From Anthoceros angustus (lineage: Eukaryota; Streptophyta; Anthocerotopsida; Anthocerotales; Anthocerotaceae): a stretch of 64,000 nucleotides of DNA. The position numbers and the translations under genes were made by a program. The DNA lies in assembly GCA_010909165.1 (NCBI GenBank), contig MU008206.1, forward strand, positions 248,001-312,000, in the 5' to 3' direction. Shown piece after piece: positions 44,904 through 56,728 of the stretch. Each line of letters opens with the position of its first letter. Within the stretch, counting starts at the first letter, position 1. The notes under the pieces are model-generated. The model worked only from the letters and a program-made list of their open reading frames with translations, was not told the origin of the DNA and ran no database searches.

Positions 44904-44998
44904 ACACCATTCCGCATGTACCCGCGTGAGGAAGAAGAAAGATGTAGAGAGAGCCAGAGCAAAGGACGCAGGGTCTCAGGAGAAGGATGCAGGGTCTC
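44704..44998 (+). repeat. 148-bp tandem duplication in the LINE fragment
   Basis: GGGAAGCTACTAGATAGGTC starts at 44704 and 44852. GGTGTTCAAACACCATTCC and GACGCAGGGTCTCAGGAGAA also recur, and a partial third copy of the last motif follows. Confidence 0.88.
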
Positions 44999-45523
44999 AG
45001 GAGAAGGACGCACGGTCGTTTTAGAGGAGGTAGGTATGTGAATATAGGTATATATCCTTTAATAGTAGAGTACTTGAAAGGTTTATTGCTCCCATTACAG
45101 CAATTGACTTGAACGATTGTTGGGATACCAGTCGTGAAAAATCAGCTGACCAAGCTCTCCAGCAACTACACTAACATCACTCACATATTTCTCTACATGA
45201 GCATTGCGGAAACCATCCAACAGCATGCTAGCCAACTTAACCCACCTGTCTAGCAACATAGCACTAACGCTGCAATCTCATGCATGCTTCATGACAAGAA
45301 GGAAAACTAAGTCTTCATCCCTACGATGCCACACGCAGCCTCACAAAACGTAGCAAAGCTGAATTGCTAACAGGTTGAGAGTTCATGGCCACACAACATA
45401 CATGCTGCAACAGCATTTAGAATCCAAAAAATGTATAGTATTTAATAGCTCTAATTGCTCTTCAAAATTCCAGCATACATCGCGGCTGCCATAGCCGATG
45501 CTATGTGTGAAGACTCTCACAAC

Positions 45524-45556
<33 letters not shown>

Positions 45557-45640
45557 GTTGACGCCAAATAGGAAATCCTACCATGCTCCATTTCTTGATG
45601 AACATCATCACTCCTCGCCTATGCACCAAGACGGCCGTTG
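44999..45640. other. No gene recognised; CT microsatellite
   Basis: The only structure I see is a CT dinucleotide run at about 45523-45551. The 5' LTR and gag start of Copia-3 should lie here if intact, but no match to its 3' sequence and no primer binding site is visible, so Copia-3 appears 5' truncated. Confidence 0.5.
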
Positions 45641-46924
45641 CCCCATATCCGCCCACCGCCCCCACCCCCACCCCTCTCGCCATGTAACTGGTGTGGCATT
45701 CATGGTCATTGGGCCAGAGAATGCAAGAAGAAGAAGGCTGGAGAGCATCAGCGGGCTCCCAGAAGCTCTGCTATCTTAGCCATGAAGGACAAGCAATTAG
45801 AGGAGCCTACTGTCAAGATCTTAACAGTCAGCGTTGCTTACTCCTTATAGGACAGGATGGTTGGTATCTTGATTCTGGTGCTAGCTACTTCACATATCTG
45901 TAACAGGCAACGATAATTTTATACATTAGAGCTACATACCACAGTTGCTAAGGTACTCTTAGGTGGTGAGAAAAAGAAGACAAGTTTGACAATCGAAGGC
46001 CATGGCTGTTGTAAGTTTACCTTACATGATGGTTCAATTCTCACACTTTGAGGATGTTCTATATGTCCCAACAATGGCTAAGAATCTCATGTCCCTAAGT
46101 CGTCTTATGCACTTGGGAGAGTTTCATATGAAGACTATGAATGATCAATGTCTCTTTTACCAGAACAATGATCCAAGCTTCTGTATTTTCAAGGGTCTCC
46201 TTGATCACGATCTCTACAAGATTGATGTATATATAAATAAGCAATTTGTCAGTGCTGTCTCTCTGAACTCTCAAAAACAAGCTATCTTATGGCATGCACG
46301 CTTAGGACATGTGAACCAAACCAAGATGATTGATATGTCTTTACAAGACTGTCACTTGGAACCATTACCTCGCTGTGTAAAGGATCTGCCTTCCTGTGAA
46401 GCATGCATTCTTGCCAAGCAAAAGCAACAACCTTTTCTGTCTTCAACAACATATCGAGCCACACAACCTCTTGAATTGGTTCATGCTGATATTCGGTTAG
46501 ATTCATGTTCCCTCTCTTGGTGGTGCTCGCTATTATCTCTGCATTACGAATGATTACTCCAGATACACTTGGACCTATAGCATGCACCACAAGAATGAGG
46601 CTTTTGAGCCATTTAGAGACTGGCTACTAACTATATAGCGTCAAACTGGTTACCTGCTCAAGATATTGCGTACTGATAATGGCACAGAGGTTGTGAATAA
46701 CATCTTTGATCTCTTTCTGCAAGAGCAAGGGATTCAACGTCAACTTACAGTCCCTTATACTCTGTAATAGAATGGTGAACATTGCAGAAAGGAAGAATCA
46801 AACGTTATTCTCTATGACTCGTAGCATGCTCATTTGGGCTGGCCTACCTCAAATCTTCTGGGCTGAGGCAATTGTTTGTGCCACATATATCTTGAATCGA
46901 CTATTCACCAGTTCAGTTCCATGA
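45640..46924 (+). pseudogene. Copia-3 gag 3' end, protease and integrase
   Basis: In order: zinc knuckle CNWCGIHGHWAREC (about 45680), protease DGWYLDSGAS (about 45860), VLYVPTMAKNLMSLSRLMHL and LYKIDVY. The integrase zinc site is ILWHARLGHVNQTKMIDMS with CEACILAKQKQQPF. The core fragments are LVHADI, a region with ILRTDNGTEVVNN (46664-46702) and IAERKNQTLF, then WAEAIVCATYILNRLFTS. Stops and frame changes occur after the protease, inside the core near 46500 and near 46760. Confidence 0.88.
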
Positions 46925-48238
46925 AGGACTCCTTATGAGGCCCTTTGGCAGAGGAAACCTAGTCTTCTCCATTTCCGCGTCTTTGGCTCCCGTGCCTATG
47001 CACATGTTCCTGATTCCAAACGATGGAAATTAGACCTTAGGGCTTCCTCACTTATTTTTGTAGGATACAGCGAACTGTCTAAAGCTTACAAACTTTATGG
47101 TACCCCATCATCAACCAAGCTATTCTCGCTCGGTCGGTTACTTTCTTGGAACCTACCATGTCTGCAAACTCAAACCCTTTGCAAACAGAGGGGGAAAATT
47201 TACCTTCAGAGGGAGTCGGAAATGAACCCGAGTCCTCTGACTATCAGTTTCCAAATGATTTGCCTGCAGACACGTATACCCTGATCCTGATGAGGATAAT
47301 CTTGATCCCCCACATGTTGGTCACCCTATACTTATGGTAGTACCAGATGAACCAGCACTTGTTCCAGAGCCCACTAATGAGCTGGCCTCGATCGTAATCA
47401 ATTCCTCAACCCCGCTCCCGACCGCTGATGAACTCGCCTCATAACTGCTCATTCAATCTGGCCATTGACCACCACCTACATCATGGGCAAAACCTCGTTA
47501 TAAATCAATTGATTTTCGAACAGCCTGTGCTGAACAAGTCAACTCTGCATCTATGACAACACATCTCGAACCCCAGTCACTTACTGCAACCTTTACAGGA
47601 CTAGAAAGTGAAAAATGCAGCTGTTGACGACGAGTATAACTCACTTTTTAAGAACGAAACTTGGGAGCTTGTTGGACCTCCTCTGGGATGAAAACCAATA
47701 TCCTGTAAATGGGTATTCAAACTTAAACTTAATGCTCAAGGTGAAATTGCACGATACAAGGCACACTTAGTTGCCAGAGGGTTTACCCAGGTCGAGGGGC
47801 TGGATCATCAAGAAACGTTCTCCCCTGTTGTTAGAGCCCAATCCATTCGAATGATATGGGCAGATCTTGATCTTGAGCTCCAACAAATGGAGGTTTGTAC
47901 CGCATTCTTATATGGATCTTTGGATGAAGACCTATACATGTATCAGCCAAAAAGATATGAAGACAAGAAAAAACCAAAGTGTGCAAGTTACTTAAAACAA
48001 TTTATGGCTTGAAACAGAGTGGCCGAGTTTGGTACCATAATATACATATATATCTGTTGAGTTGCTCCTTTGTGCAAAGTGCAGCGGATAGTTATGTATA
48101 TAGGCTGCCACAAGGTTAAAACTTCGTGATTTTGGCTCTGTATGTCGACGACGTTATCCTAGCCACAAATGACAGCACTCTGTTAGCTGATGTAAAGAAG
48201 ATACTAAGTGACAAGTGTGAGATGAAGGATATATAGGA
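46925..48238 (+). pseudogene. Copia-3 integrase tail and reverse transcriptase, first part
   Basis: Readable blocks: RTPYEALWQRKPSLLHFRVF, FVGYSELSKAYKLYG, an acidic linker (47146-47340), then KNETWELVGPPLG, SCKWVFKLKLNAQGEIARYK and GLDHQETFSPVVRAQSIRM. Next are TIYGLKQSGRVWYHN, AADSYVYRLPQG and LALYVDDVILATND (about 48135-48175) with an intact YVDD. It ends CEMKDI at 48232, just before the AGGA duplicate. GGGTGT-2 sits between this and GELRFC at 62202. Confidence 0.88.
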
Positions 48239-48320
48239 GGGTCCAAGCACGGTTAGGTAGACCACATTATGTGGGGACGGACGCAACGTGTAAATATGTC
48301 CACATGTGGACATATTTACC
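48239..48320 (+). repeat. GGGTGT-2 left terminal inverted repeat and palindrome
   Basis: The terminal repeat (48239-48273) contains CCACATTATGTGG, itself a 6-bp-arm palindrome. A perfect 30-bp palindrome follows at 48290-48319 with arm GTAAATATGTCCACA and no spacer. Such symmetrical sites next to an element end could be transposase-binding sites. Confidence 0.85.
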
Positions 48321-49408
48321 TTGCAAAAACTCTTCTCGCTAGAATAATGATCGAAGTGATTCAAGTTTTTTCCCCAAAACTAAGAGCATGGCAACAAGTC
48401 CACATTAAAATGCCCAGAGTTTAAGGATATGATTTGTGCATTTGGTATTTAATTATTTGATCATGGATGGACAAGTGAGCTTTGGATACAAAAAGTGAGC
48501 ATAAGACACACAACCCAAGCTCATTTGAATTTCAAACGCAAACCGTCAAGTGAACATGTAACACTAAAAGTGAGTCTTTGTCACAATCAAGTTGGAACTT
48601 GTTCAAATTTCAAAGTTGGAATAAGCGGAATTTCAAAGTTGGACCATGGCAATTTCAAGAGCAATCACAAGTGAACATGGAACACGAAAGTGAAGCATGG
48701 TCACAAACAAGTGTAAACTTGTTTGTATTCAAAGTTTTGTCTAAGCGGATTTTCAAAAGATGGTGCACCCAAGTTGAAAAGACATCTCCAATGAGAGCAT
48801 AACCGCCATCTTCACGCCTGCGAGACCTTTCACTAGCTCGCTGCGCTTAAGGCGCCTGATGTCTGTGTGTGAACCATGTGCGGAGCTGAGAGGAGGAGAG
48901 GAAGGGAGCCCCGTCGGAGCAGTTAGAATTGAATGGCTCCAGCGCCTCCCTCCGGGTGCACTTAGGAGAGCAAAACACGCACTGAAGCGTGGAGGAAAAG
49001 CAAATTCGAGTTGCATCTTTGCGTGTGGAAGATGGAGCATCTTTGTGCGTAGCGGATGTTAGGCAAGAGGGAGCAACAAGGTGGAGGAGGATTGTCACGG
49101 TGATAATCATACGGCGGAGGGTGGGTGGGAGGCCCAGGATCCAAGAACCCTTCAATGAGTGAGGAGGGAACTAGTCTACGAGGGCAACAAGACCAGTCCT
49201 CTTTCATCCACAGAGCACAAGGCGCCTGCATGGAAAAGGGGGCGGATCTCACCCAGTCGATGGGGCCGTGATGCACAATGTGGGCGTATTGCTCGAGAAC
49301 TTGGCTACGCTGCATGTAGAACTGCCCACTTCAATTCGATAGCAAGGCTAAGGTGTTAGATGCTTTTTCCAGCTCGCGGGGCCTCAAGGAATTCTTCCTG
49401 CTGCAGGG
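48321..49408. other. GGGTGT-2 left leader with subterminal repeats
   Basis: 48546-48765 contains two direct copies (period about 121 bp) sharing CAAGTGAACATG, AACA(C)GAAAGTGA, GTCACAA.CAAGT and TAAGCGGA.TTTCAAA. Frames at 48859-49062 and 49159-49359 show no domain. This is probably the promoter and leader of the transposase gene. Confidence 0.5.
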
Positions 49409-49888
49409 GTGAAGGCTCATAAGCCACATCCTCGCTTTCCAAACATCGTATGCCATGAAAAGCGGAGTGTACAAGCGTCTGATCACTTGAAGGCAAGACA
49501 AACCTTCATGAATATTGTGCTAATTGACGACGTGAGGCAAGCAGCTGGAGCAGCTGCCTTGGGCCGAGTCCTTGGGGTCAGCAGGCGAGTTGTGGCACGC
49601 CATCTTCAAACCCGCGGCGATTTGCAAAGTGCACCAGAGGAGGCGCGCTGGTGTGGGTGGGGACGGAAGGCTCGTTCCGATTGTTTGCCCCAAGGGGTTA
49701 AGGAAGCTGTTTTGCAATTTTGGGAGTCGGCGTCAAGGCCTTCCTCCAACTCCAAGGATGCGAGGCGGCAGCGGGTGGCTCCTCTTGTCTTCCGCACGCA
49801 CATCATCCATTTCCTAGATACCTCTCAAGTGATTCAGTTCACGCAATTTCTTTGCCGCCACCGGCGGCGCATACGCCACCGGTGGTGA
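49409..49888 (+). pseudogene. GGGTGT-2 transposase-like gene, N-terminal DNA-binding segment
   Basis: The plus-strand frame (160 codons) contains AAALGRVLGVSRRVVARHLQ, a good helix-turn-helix candidate (two short helices around GVSR). It continues RSDCLPQGVKEAVLQFWES, SRPSSNSKDARRQR and FRTHIIHFLDTSQVIQFTQF. Fragments of the same order occur in GGGTGT-1 (23868-24140), so the segment is a conserved part of the transposase. The catalytic part starts about 275 bases downstream, across a non-coding-looking stretch (49889-50160) that may be an intron. This frame is open, unlike most here. Confidence 0.65.
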
Positions 49889-50160
49889 GCGCCCTGCCTG
49901 CAAAGGTGCTAGTCTATGCTTGCAATGAACACTGCCACTAACCCTTTAACTTGTTTCAGCAAGCCGTCGGGATCATCACTATATGTGATAGCCTGTAGTG
50001 TGCCCTGCTACACTGTCACGCTCCATGTTCAGAGTTTCCTCCTGTGTGGCTGCTCGTCGCTTGACCTGCTTCACTGTCTCTTTGCTTGCGCCATGCTTGC
50101 CCTGGCTCTTGTTTAGTTGCTCTTGCTCCTGGTCATTTGCCCGGGTCCAAAGATAGCAAG

Positions 50161-51498
50161 CCCTGGAGTTTCGGAAGTGCATTGATTGGTTTCCTGAGGA
50201 TGTGATAGTTTCTGTTATGGACTTTTCGCAAAACTATGCTTTTCAAGTTCAGAATGAGATACAATCAATGCACTGGCATAGTGATCAAGTTACTATTCTA
50301 GTTCATGTTACATATATGTAGATGGGGCCAGTGGTGGAGGAGGACCCCTGCTGTAATGTTCAGAAGTTTTACCACTTTTACATTAGTGATGACATGCGAT
50401 GACACTCTCTTTGTCCAAAGATGCCCTTATGCTACATTGGGATCAAGCACAAATGGATACAAGAGTCCACGAGCATTGGATGTGGTGGATGGTGCTTTTA
50501 ACGCTTGCAGACCAAGCTATTTTGTGGCGAGGTACCCAAGCCTAACTGGAGGATGCAGAATGCTGTGGAGCTATTTTGGGTTAGGCCACGGAAAGGGGGA
50601 ACACGACGGGGCAGGTGCCATATTAAAGAGGGCACTACGTGCCGCAGAGCTGTCACCTTCATCGACAAGGCTGCAGAGTGCCGCGGATGTTGTCAACTTC
50701 CTGCGGTCCAGTATATCCAATGGGGCTGCATCCTCCTACGCAAGTGGAGAAAGGCAGGTGCAAAGGGTTTTTTGGTTGGTGGGAAAGAATGAAGTCAACC
50801 GCAGCGGTGGGTGTGCACCAATCCGGGTTCTATTCGCACAAAGATATATGGTGACTCAAAGGATGCAACCAACCCTCGGCTCAAGATGCGGCATCTTGCG
50901 TGTTTTGTCTTTGTGTGCATGGACAAAGGACCATGGAGCATGGGAGATAAAGGCTTCTATTAGTGCATATGGCATTCTGCCACTCGAGGCGACAAGAGGG
51001 AGGATGTTGGTCGAATTCAGACCCAGCGAAGCACTGCACCATTGTCGCTACATGCGGTTGGACCAGATGGGCCGCCTGATCCTGCTGCTAATGGTGTTGC
51101 TAGTGAAGATGTCTCAAATTGCACCTCTTGGAGCTTGGAGACAACTTTGTGGTGCGTGCATCCTGTGGACCAAGGTTCAACTTTTTATTTGGCAAAGTGC
51201 ATCACATGGCATGTGACCACGGAGCACATTACCCGCCCCTGGAGCGATGAATTTCCTCCTGTGGGATAAGGTGGTTGTGGGCCAAGATTACCCGGGTTGA
51301 GCCGGATGGTTGTGTGTACACTTTGGATCATGAGGTCATGGAGGTCACCCTTCTTTCATCCCACGTGGAGACTGCAAGTTCCCACTTTTGGAACGAGTGG
51401 AAGGAGGCCGACTAGTGTATGTGCTTGACTCGGACACGGTCGAGTCCTTTAAGGAGCTTGTGAGGGAGGGAAACCAGAACCCATTTGTGTTTTCGTAG
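50161..51498 (+). pseudogene. GGGTGT-2 transposase-like gene, catalytic body and C-terminus
   Basis: In order: EFRKCIDWFPEDVIVSVMDF and SQNYAFQVQNEIQSMHWHSD (first Asp codon 50220-50222), then KFYHFYISDDM after a frame break. A damaged second block follows (near 50478: VVDGAFNACRPS where GGGTGT-1 has WSDGAASQFKACRPS). Next are YFVARYPSLTGGCRMLWSYF, GHGKGEHDGAGAILKR (about 50585-50635), ALRAAELSPSSTRLQSAADV and VNFLRSSISNGAASSYASGE. After more frame breaks the C-terminal domain (LELGD, FYLAKCITWHV) leads to LDSDTVESFKELVREGNQNP and FVFS then TAG (51496-51498). The third Asp block is intact and the second is not, so this copy is inactive. Confidence 0.75.
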
Positions 51499-52480
51499 TC
51501 TGACTCTAAGGCCTCAATTGTACATATGCCAAACCTGAAATTGAAATGACCTTGATGAACTTGTAAATACCATGGTTTGGTTGCACAAGATGTGGCCATA
51601 TTCACACGCTGTGATGTCCCGCTCCACTCCGCTTGGGATCTGGAGCACTTTGATTGACTTGCGACCTTGCGGGTGACAATGTCCAACTTAAGCGCCTTTT
51701 TAAAACCCCATCTCGTGGAAGACCTTGGAAGAGCCCAAGATTGATGCAAGTGAGCCATGGCCACGACGCCAAAAGTGGTGTCGGCCGCAGGCCGGTGTTG
51801 CCGCTAATGGTGTTGCTGGCGGCGCGGGGCGGGTGTCGGTGCGATGGCGGTAGCGGTGTCGGCAATGGCGGATGCAGAGGGTAGGCGGAGACCATTCATG
51901 GCTCGGGCAGCCTACTGGGCAAGTGTCCGGGAAGACTTGCGTAGTCGTTTGGTGGTGATGCGGCAACCGCAGATCCGGGAGGCGCAACTGATGCCGGAAA
52001 GGGTCGCCACGGCCAGCGAGGCGTCGGTGATCACGTGCGTCGGTGGCCCACCAGACGATGAGGCTGAGGATACACAATCAGTGAAGTCAAGCTAGTCTCT
52101 AAGAAGGGACCAAGAAAAGGGCCATCTAGTGTTTGGGAGAAGTTCGTTATTTCCTAGCCCATGTTTGTTCTTGCGTGTTTAGGCGTGGTGTGTGTTGGAA
52201 GGAAGGCTCTCCTGTACATGCGGAGGCGCTATTGTTTCAATTGAAGCACTTCAAAATTGTCCAAAGATTCTATCAAGTATGTCAAGCTGTGTCTTTCTAG
52301 TCTCTCCATTGTCCTATTGTCTAGCCACCTATAGTTCAGCGTTTGACATGTGCCTCTAGGGCTTCCTCTAGCGTGGCCTGATCAGAGGGCTTACCCAATA
52401 CTTGGGCTTGTCCTTCTTGTTGTGGGGATCCAAATGTCCCGCCCAAAGATCTCGACTTTGGCCTGAAGACGCAACGCACG
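51499..52480. other. Region between convergent GGGTGT-2 genes
   Basis: No recognised domain. An open plus-strand frame (51844-52095, 83 residues, Ala/Val-rich and ending EDTQSVKSS) could be coding but has no family I know. The remainder is presumably 3' flanking sequence of the two convergent genes. Confidence 0.35.
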
Positions 52481-52935
52481 TTAGGGCAGGCCCAAGCTTC
52501 CCTTATTCGTGGTTGCATAGCCCGGCCCTACTTCCACATAATAATTACCTTCAACAACCTCGCCTTTGCGAATTGGGCGACCTTCCAAAACTTGTCTCAT
52601 GCCGTTCTCGAGCCTCAACACCTCGACACACCTGAGGAGGTAGAATTTAACGTTCTCTGCATTGCCTGGCTCCACACGTACCATATAGTTGTCTCCAGGC
52701 TCCAACTCTCGCACTCTCGGGGACAAGTGACTAGTCTTCGGTCTTGATGAATGCTTCAGTTTGGTCATCTTTGGAGCCTTCCGCTTCATGCCCCTACTCC
52801 CAGAGCGGGTCCCCATCCCCTCAGCAGCCTCACTATTATCATGTTGCACCAAACCTGTGCCCACCCCACTCACATTTCCAGCCTCAGACAGTTCAGGCGA
52901 CACCTCCACCCTAGCCTGCTCCACCTGACATGTGT
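52481..52935 (-). pseudogene. GGGTGT-2 RING gene, C-terminal GDNF-type domain
   Basis: The minus strand reads VEQARVEVSPELSEAG, a basic linker (SRGMKRKAPKMTKLKHSSRP) and then LEPGDNYMVRVEPGNAENVK, FYLLRCVEVLRLENGMRQVL and KGEVVEGNYYVEVG. It aligns with 29713-30294 in GGGTGT-1. The reading is in frame with the acidic-repeat segment on the far side of the inserted giant element (57318 upward) apart from a TAG contributed by the CCTAG target site region. Sequence and position identify this as the 3' end of the interrupted gene. Confidence 0.65.
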
Positions 52936-53489
52936 CCTAGTGTGGGCTACGGACTTCCCTTGGGGGTTAGGAAATAAGTGGGGTTTTGTTTTTTTCGTAG
53001 GTCCGAAGAATAAAATAAGGCGGAAAAGGAGGAATAAGCGGACGGTGCTCGGAGTATACTCCGACCGTGAGGGTAACGACCGCACCACTACGACAAGCTA
53101 CGACCGCGACCGGTATCGGATAAGTCCGGACCCCACCCGGTCAAAACAGATAAGTACGCCTGTGAAAGTAATTTAGAAGTTGAGTCGTGAGGATGCATCG
53201 AGCGCGCCACGTGGACGGCCCCGAGTGGAGGTCGGCATGCAGCAGACCGAGGCTTGGGGGCCGTTATAAGGTATTCACGCCCCGATCGCGCGCGCAAGGC
53301 TGCAGTACGCGCGTAAGGTCGAGTAAGCCATGCACCGCGCTACGGATGTGAAGAGGCACCTCCCGCCGCCGTTACCCCGCGGCCGACGAGGAGGGTCATT
53401 TCTCCGGCGACCGAGACACCGCAGCCTCGCGCCCGCAACCCGCCTCCGCGCTATCTTCGAACGCCAGCATCTGCTGCTCACCGCTGGGG

Positions 53490-55136
53490 TTGGAGCAACA
53501 AGAGGGCGATCGTGCCGATCTCGCACCGCCCGGCCAAGAAAGGAGAAGAAGGCGATGGGACCAAGAAGGTCATGGAGGTATGGGAGCCATGGAACCCGGT
53601 AGAGCGCAACATTGTAACCCGCGCTATCCGGACTTTGGGCCATGGAGGAGGCGGAGGATTAGTCAAGAGTGGCACTTAGACGTGTTCCAGTCAGTTCGAC
53701 GCTTGACGTTGTCACCGTCCGGAGTTCGCCGGAAGATGTTGGCGGCCAACAAGGAGGTTCGTCCAAGAACCTCCGGAGGATCCTGTGAGATGGACCTTGA
53801 GGTCCCGAGGGCGGCTTACAACCGCCCAACGGAGGAGGTTGGGGCGAGTCCCGAGCCCCTCAAGGCGAGGGAAAGATAGAGGCGCAAGGCGCGGCGTCAA
53901 GCTAACGCAGACAACCAACTACCGGTTGATGCCTGACCGCCGGATGTAAGGGTGAGGGCGAGTCGGATCATTGTCCATCGAACTTGCTCACCAAGGTGGA
54001 TCACCTTGGTGATAATTTGTTGGTGTTCTGCATGCGTTGCGGCGGGCAAGAGGGCGACTGGGAAGGATCATCTTCGCCAGTTCACCAGAGGCCCAAGCCG
54101 AGGAGCGAGAAGCCACTGCTGACTATCCCCATACCGATCCATGTATGGGGACACACGACCTCAAGGATGGGGAGGTAGAGCGGCGCCCGGAAAGGGTTGG
54201 CGGCCCTACTGAAGGTGAGGCAAGGCGCCTGAGGTAGAGGCCCGACCCCTAGGGCCAAACGGGTCCGGAGGAGGACGATCGAAGGGATACTGACTCCATA
54301 CGTCTGAACGGACCCCTCACCACCTAGGGAAGTGTGGAAGATATCCCCGCTTCCTCCTCTGGTGCCTCGAGCACCAAGGCAGCAGAGACGGCCCGACCCA
54401 ACACCCACCACCACAACGGCAGGAGCCCCGACGAACTCGCCGGGCAATCAAGAGGCGAAGACGGTGCCACCCGCCAACGCAGCACTGGGTGCTCAGGTTT
54501 TGCCCCGCCCACGGAGTGGCAAGAGGTCAAGAGGCGTGAGAAGGGCGTAAAGGGACGCCAAGGAGCAGGAGGTCACCGCAAGAACCCCACTGAGCCGGTC
54601 CTGTCGCCGACCGGGAGAGGCAAGGGGCCGCCTCGAACCCCCTCACCCTCCGAGCCCTGTGACGAAGAGGCGAATAAGGAATCATGCCAAGAGGGCCAAG
54701 GAGGGTGAAGCTCCTGACTCGCAATCAGACCTAAGGGACCCGATTAGGTCCGAGAACCCCACCGACTCCCGATCAGATGGAGGTCCTGGCGACCGTGAGA
54801 TGCCCGCCTCCCACTACGGACTTTTGGGGCCTCACTGGCGGCCGTGGAAGAGACACGGCGGTCCTGCCACCGCCATGGATTCAGATGCTGGGGTCTCTGG
54901 GACAGAGAAGACCTGTGAAGTGGAAGCCACAAGGAGGCGATGGTGCTCCTCCGAGGGAGCAATTGGAGGCGCCCAGAGGCGAGGAGGAAGGCGAAGCTCT
55001 CGGCCGCATCAAGAAGGGAAACGGGAGGCCGAAGGGAAGTCCGTCCATTCGACAGACGACTAAATTCCTTCACCGGGTGAGCACAAGCAGCATGGAGGCC
55101 CAAGCGCTGGTCAAGACCTGCAGTGGAGAGGGGTAG
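53490..55136 (+). pseudogene. Degenerate charged ORF inside giant TG..CA element copy 2
   Basis: Plus-strand pieces (53490-53879, 54334-54708, 54659-55063, 54777-55136) match the minus-strand pieces of copy 1, for example RAQHCNPRYPDFGPW and EEANKESCQEGQGG against EKELAKRAKEGEA in another frame. A further block near 55840-56000 reads APAHVEEAIQRIDSDFAYYH, matching ARAHVEEQFNK in copy 1. It is Lys/Glu/Arg-rich and helical-looking with no recognised domain, and frame breaks are frequent. Confidence 0.4.
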
Positions 55137-56703
55137 CGCAGAGAGGAGGAGGCCGCAGCAGAAGGCTCGCGACTGGCCGAGGCACCGACCAGACTAAGTC
55201 GGGCCTGTGAAGGCGGCGAGGAGGCGAGGAGGCGTCAAGACCGACCGCGATCACTATCGGCGTGATCGAACCGGTGGAGGGAGACAGGATAGGCTAACTC
55301 AAGACGGAGCAGGAGGCGAGCAAAGGGCCACCATGCCGAGGAGAAGGAAGCCCGCGACAAGGAGATGGAGGATCTCCTGACTCGCCAGAGGTGGAGCAAT
55401 GCAGGAGATGGAAGACCGCAAGAGACTCGAGCCGCAGCCCAAGTTACCATTGAGGAATGGTATCTGCAGGCGTGATCACGATCACGAACGAGATAGAGCG
55501 GCTCCACTGCTGGGACGGAGGAGGTAAGGCGATGGAACAAGGAGCGTGACGCCGAAATGGAGAAGGACTCGACGGCAAACGGGCAGAGTTGCCCGACCGT
55601 CTGAGAGGGAGATGGCGAGCTAAAGGCCGTGATGAACGGGAGCGAGAGCACCGGACGCAAAAGAAGCCGGTCCGCTAAGGAAGGCGGAAGGGAGCGCCGC
55701 GCTATGGCGGTAAGCCAGCAGAGCGAAACGACGGAGCCGGAGCAAAGTGAGCAACAACAGTGTGAGGTGACCGAGGCCCTTGTGGCCTCGCGAGATTCGG
55801 CCCGCCCACCACGAACTGGCAGGAGATGGTCCAAGAAGCCGGACAAGACGCCTCCGAGCACCAATGGCGAAGGAGTATCGGTGCTCCGGCACATGTGGAA
55901 GAGGCAATCCAAAGAATTGACTCGGATTTTGCCTACTACCACGCCGAGCTCCTTAAGGCATTGAAGCCTCTCCGCCATAAATGGACGGACCCCAAGGCTC
56001 AAGGGATGAAGGGCATGGGGACAAGACGGACCCTAGTGGCCTGCTTGGAGACGACGGCAATGGGGAGAAGAGCCTCAGAGGAGCAGGACGCGCCAATACA
56101 ACGGACCTCGTGGTAAGTCCACCGCAACCCGCCGGGAGGATAGAGGCGGGGCCCCGAAGGCTGGAAGGAAGCCAACCCACCCAAGACAAGGGCCTGGGTA
56201 GGGATGAGGGCCTAGCAAGAAGAGGTCCGAGATAAGGGGTCCGAGCTTGGGGACCGGACCGAGAATAACCGACCGAGGTCCGAACCCTGAGATGAGACCG
56301 ACTCGACTCAGAAATAAGGCACTCAAGTTCAGACTCGGAGTCGAGACCGACCCCGAGGTCCGACTCGAAGCAAGGAGGAGTCCCTCCGACTTACGCCGGG
56401 GAGCAGCCACTGGTCTACCGGGAGGGACCCACCGGGGCTGGGGAAGACGTTGTGGTAACGGCCGCCGCCGCCAGCCCAACCCGATGTGATTCCGGAAGAG
56501 GAAGGGTCCGCCTCGCGGATCATCCGATTGCGCGCCGCAATGCCGTGACGGAGATTGGACCACCAATACCGAGACGGAACCTGTGACCTTCCCAGCCCAC
56601 CGACGAAGGAGATAGGAGGAGGAATAGGATGGTAGGCGGCCGACATGCATCGAAATGGCCACCACCGTAATAGGGTGTAATAAAGACGCCGACTTGGGCG
56701 TAG

Positions 56704-56728
56704 TATAAGAGGGCCGAGGCTCAATAAA
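56704..56728 (+). promoter_or_regulatory. TATA box and poly(A) signal of giant TG..CA element copy 2
   Basis: TATAAG at 56704-56709 and AATAAA at 56723-56728, conserved in copy 1. The arrangement is as around an LTR U3/R junction. Confidence 0.5.
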
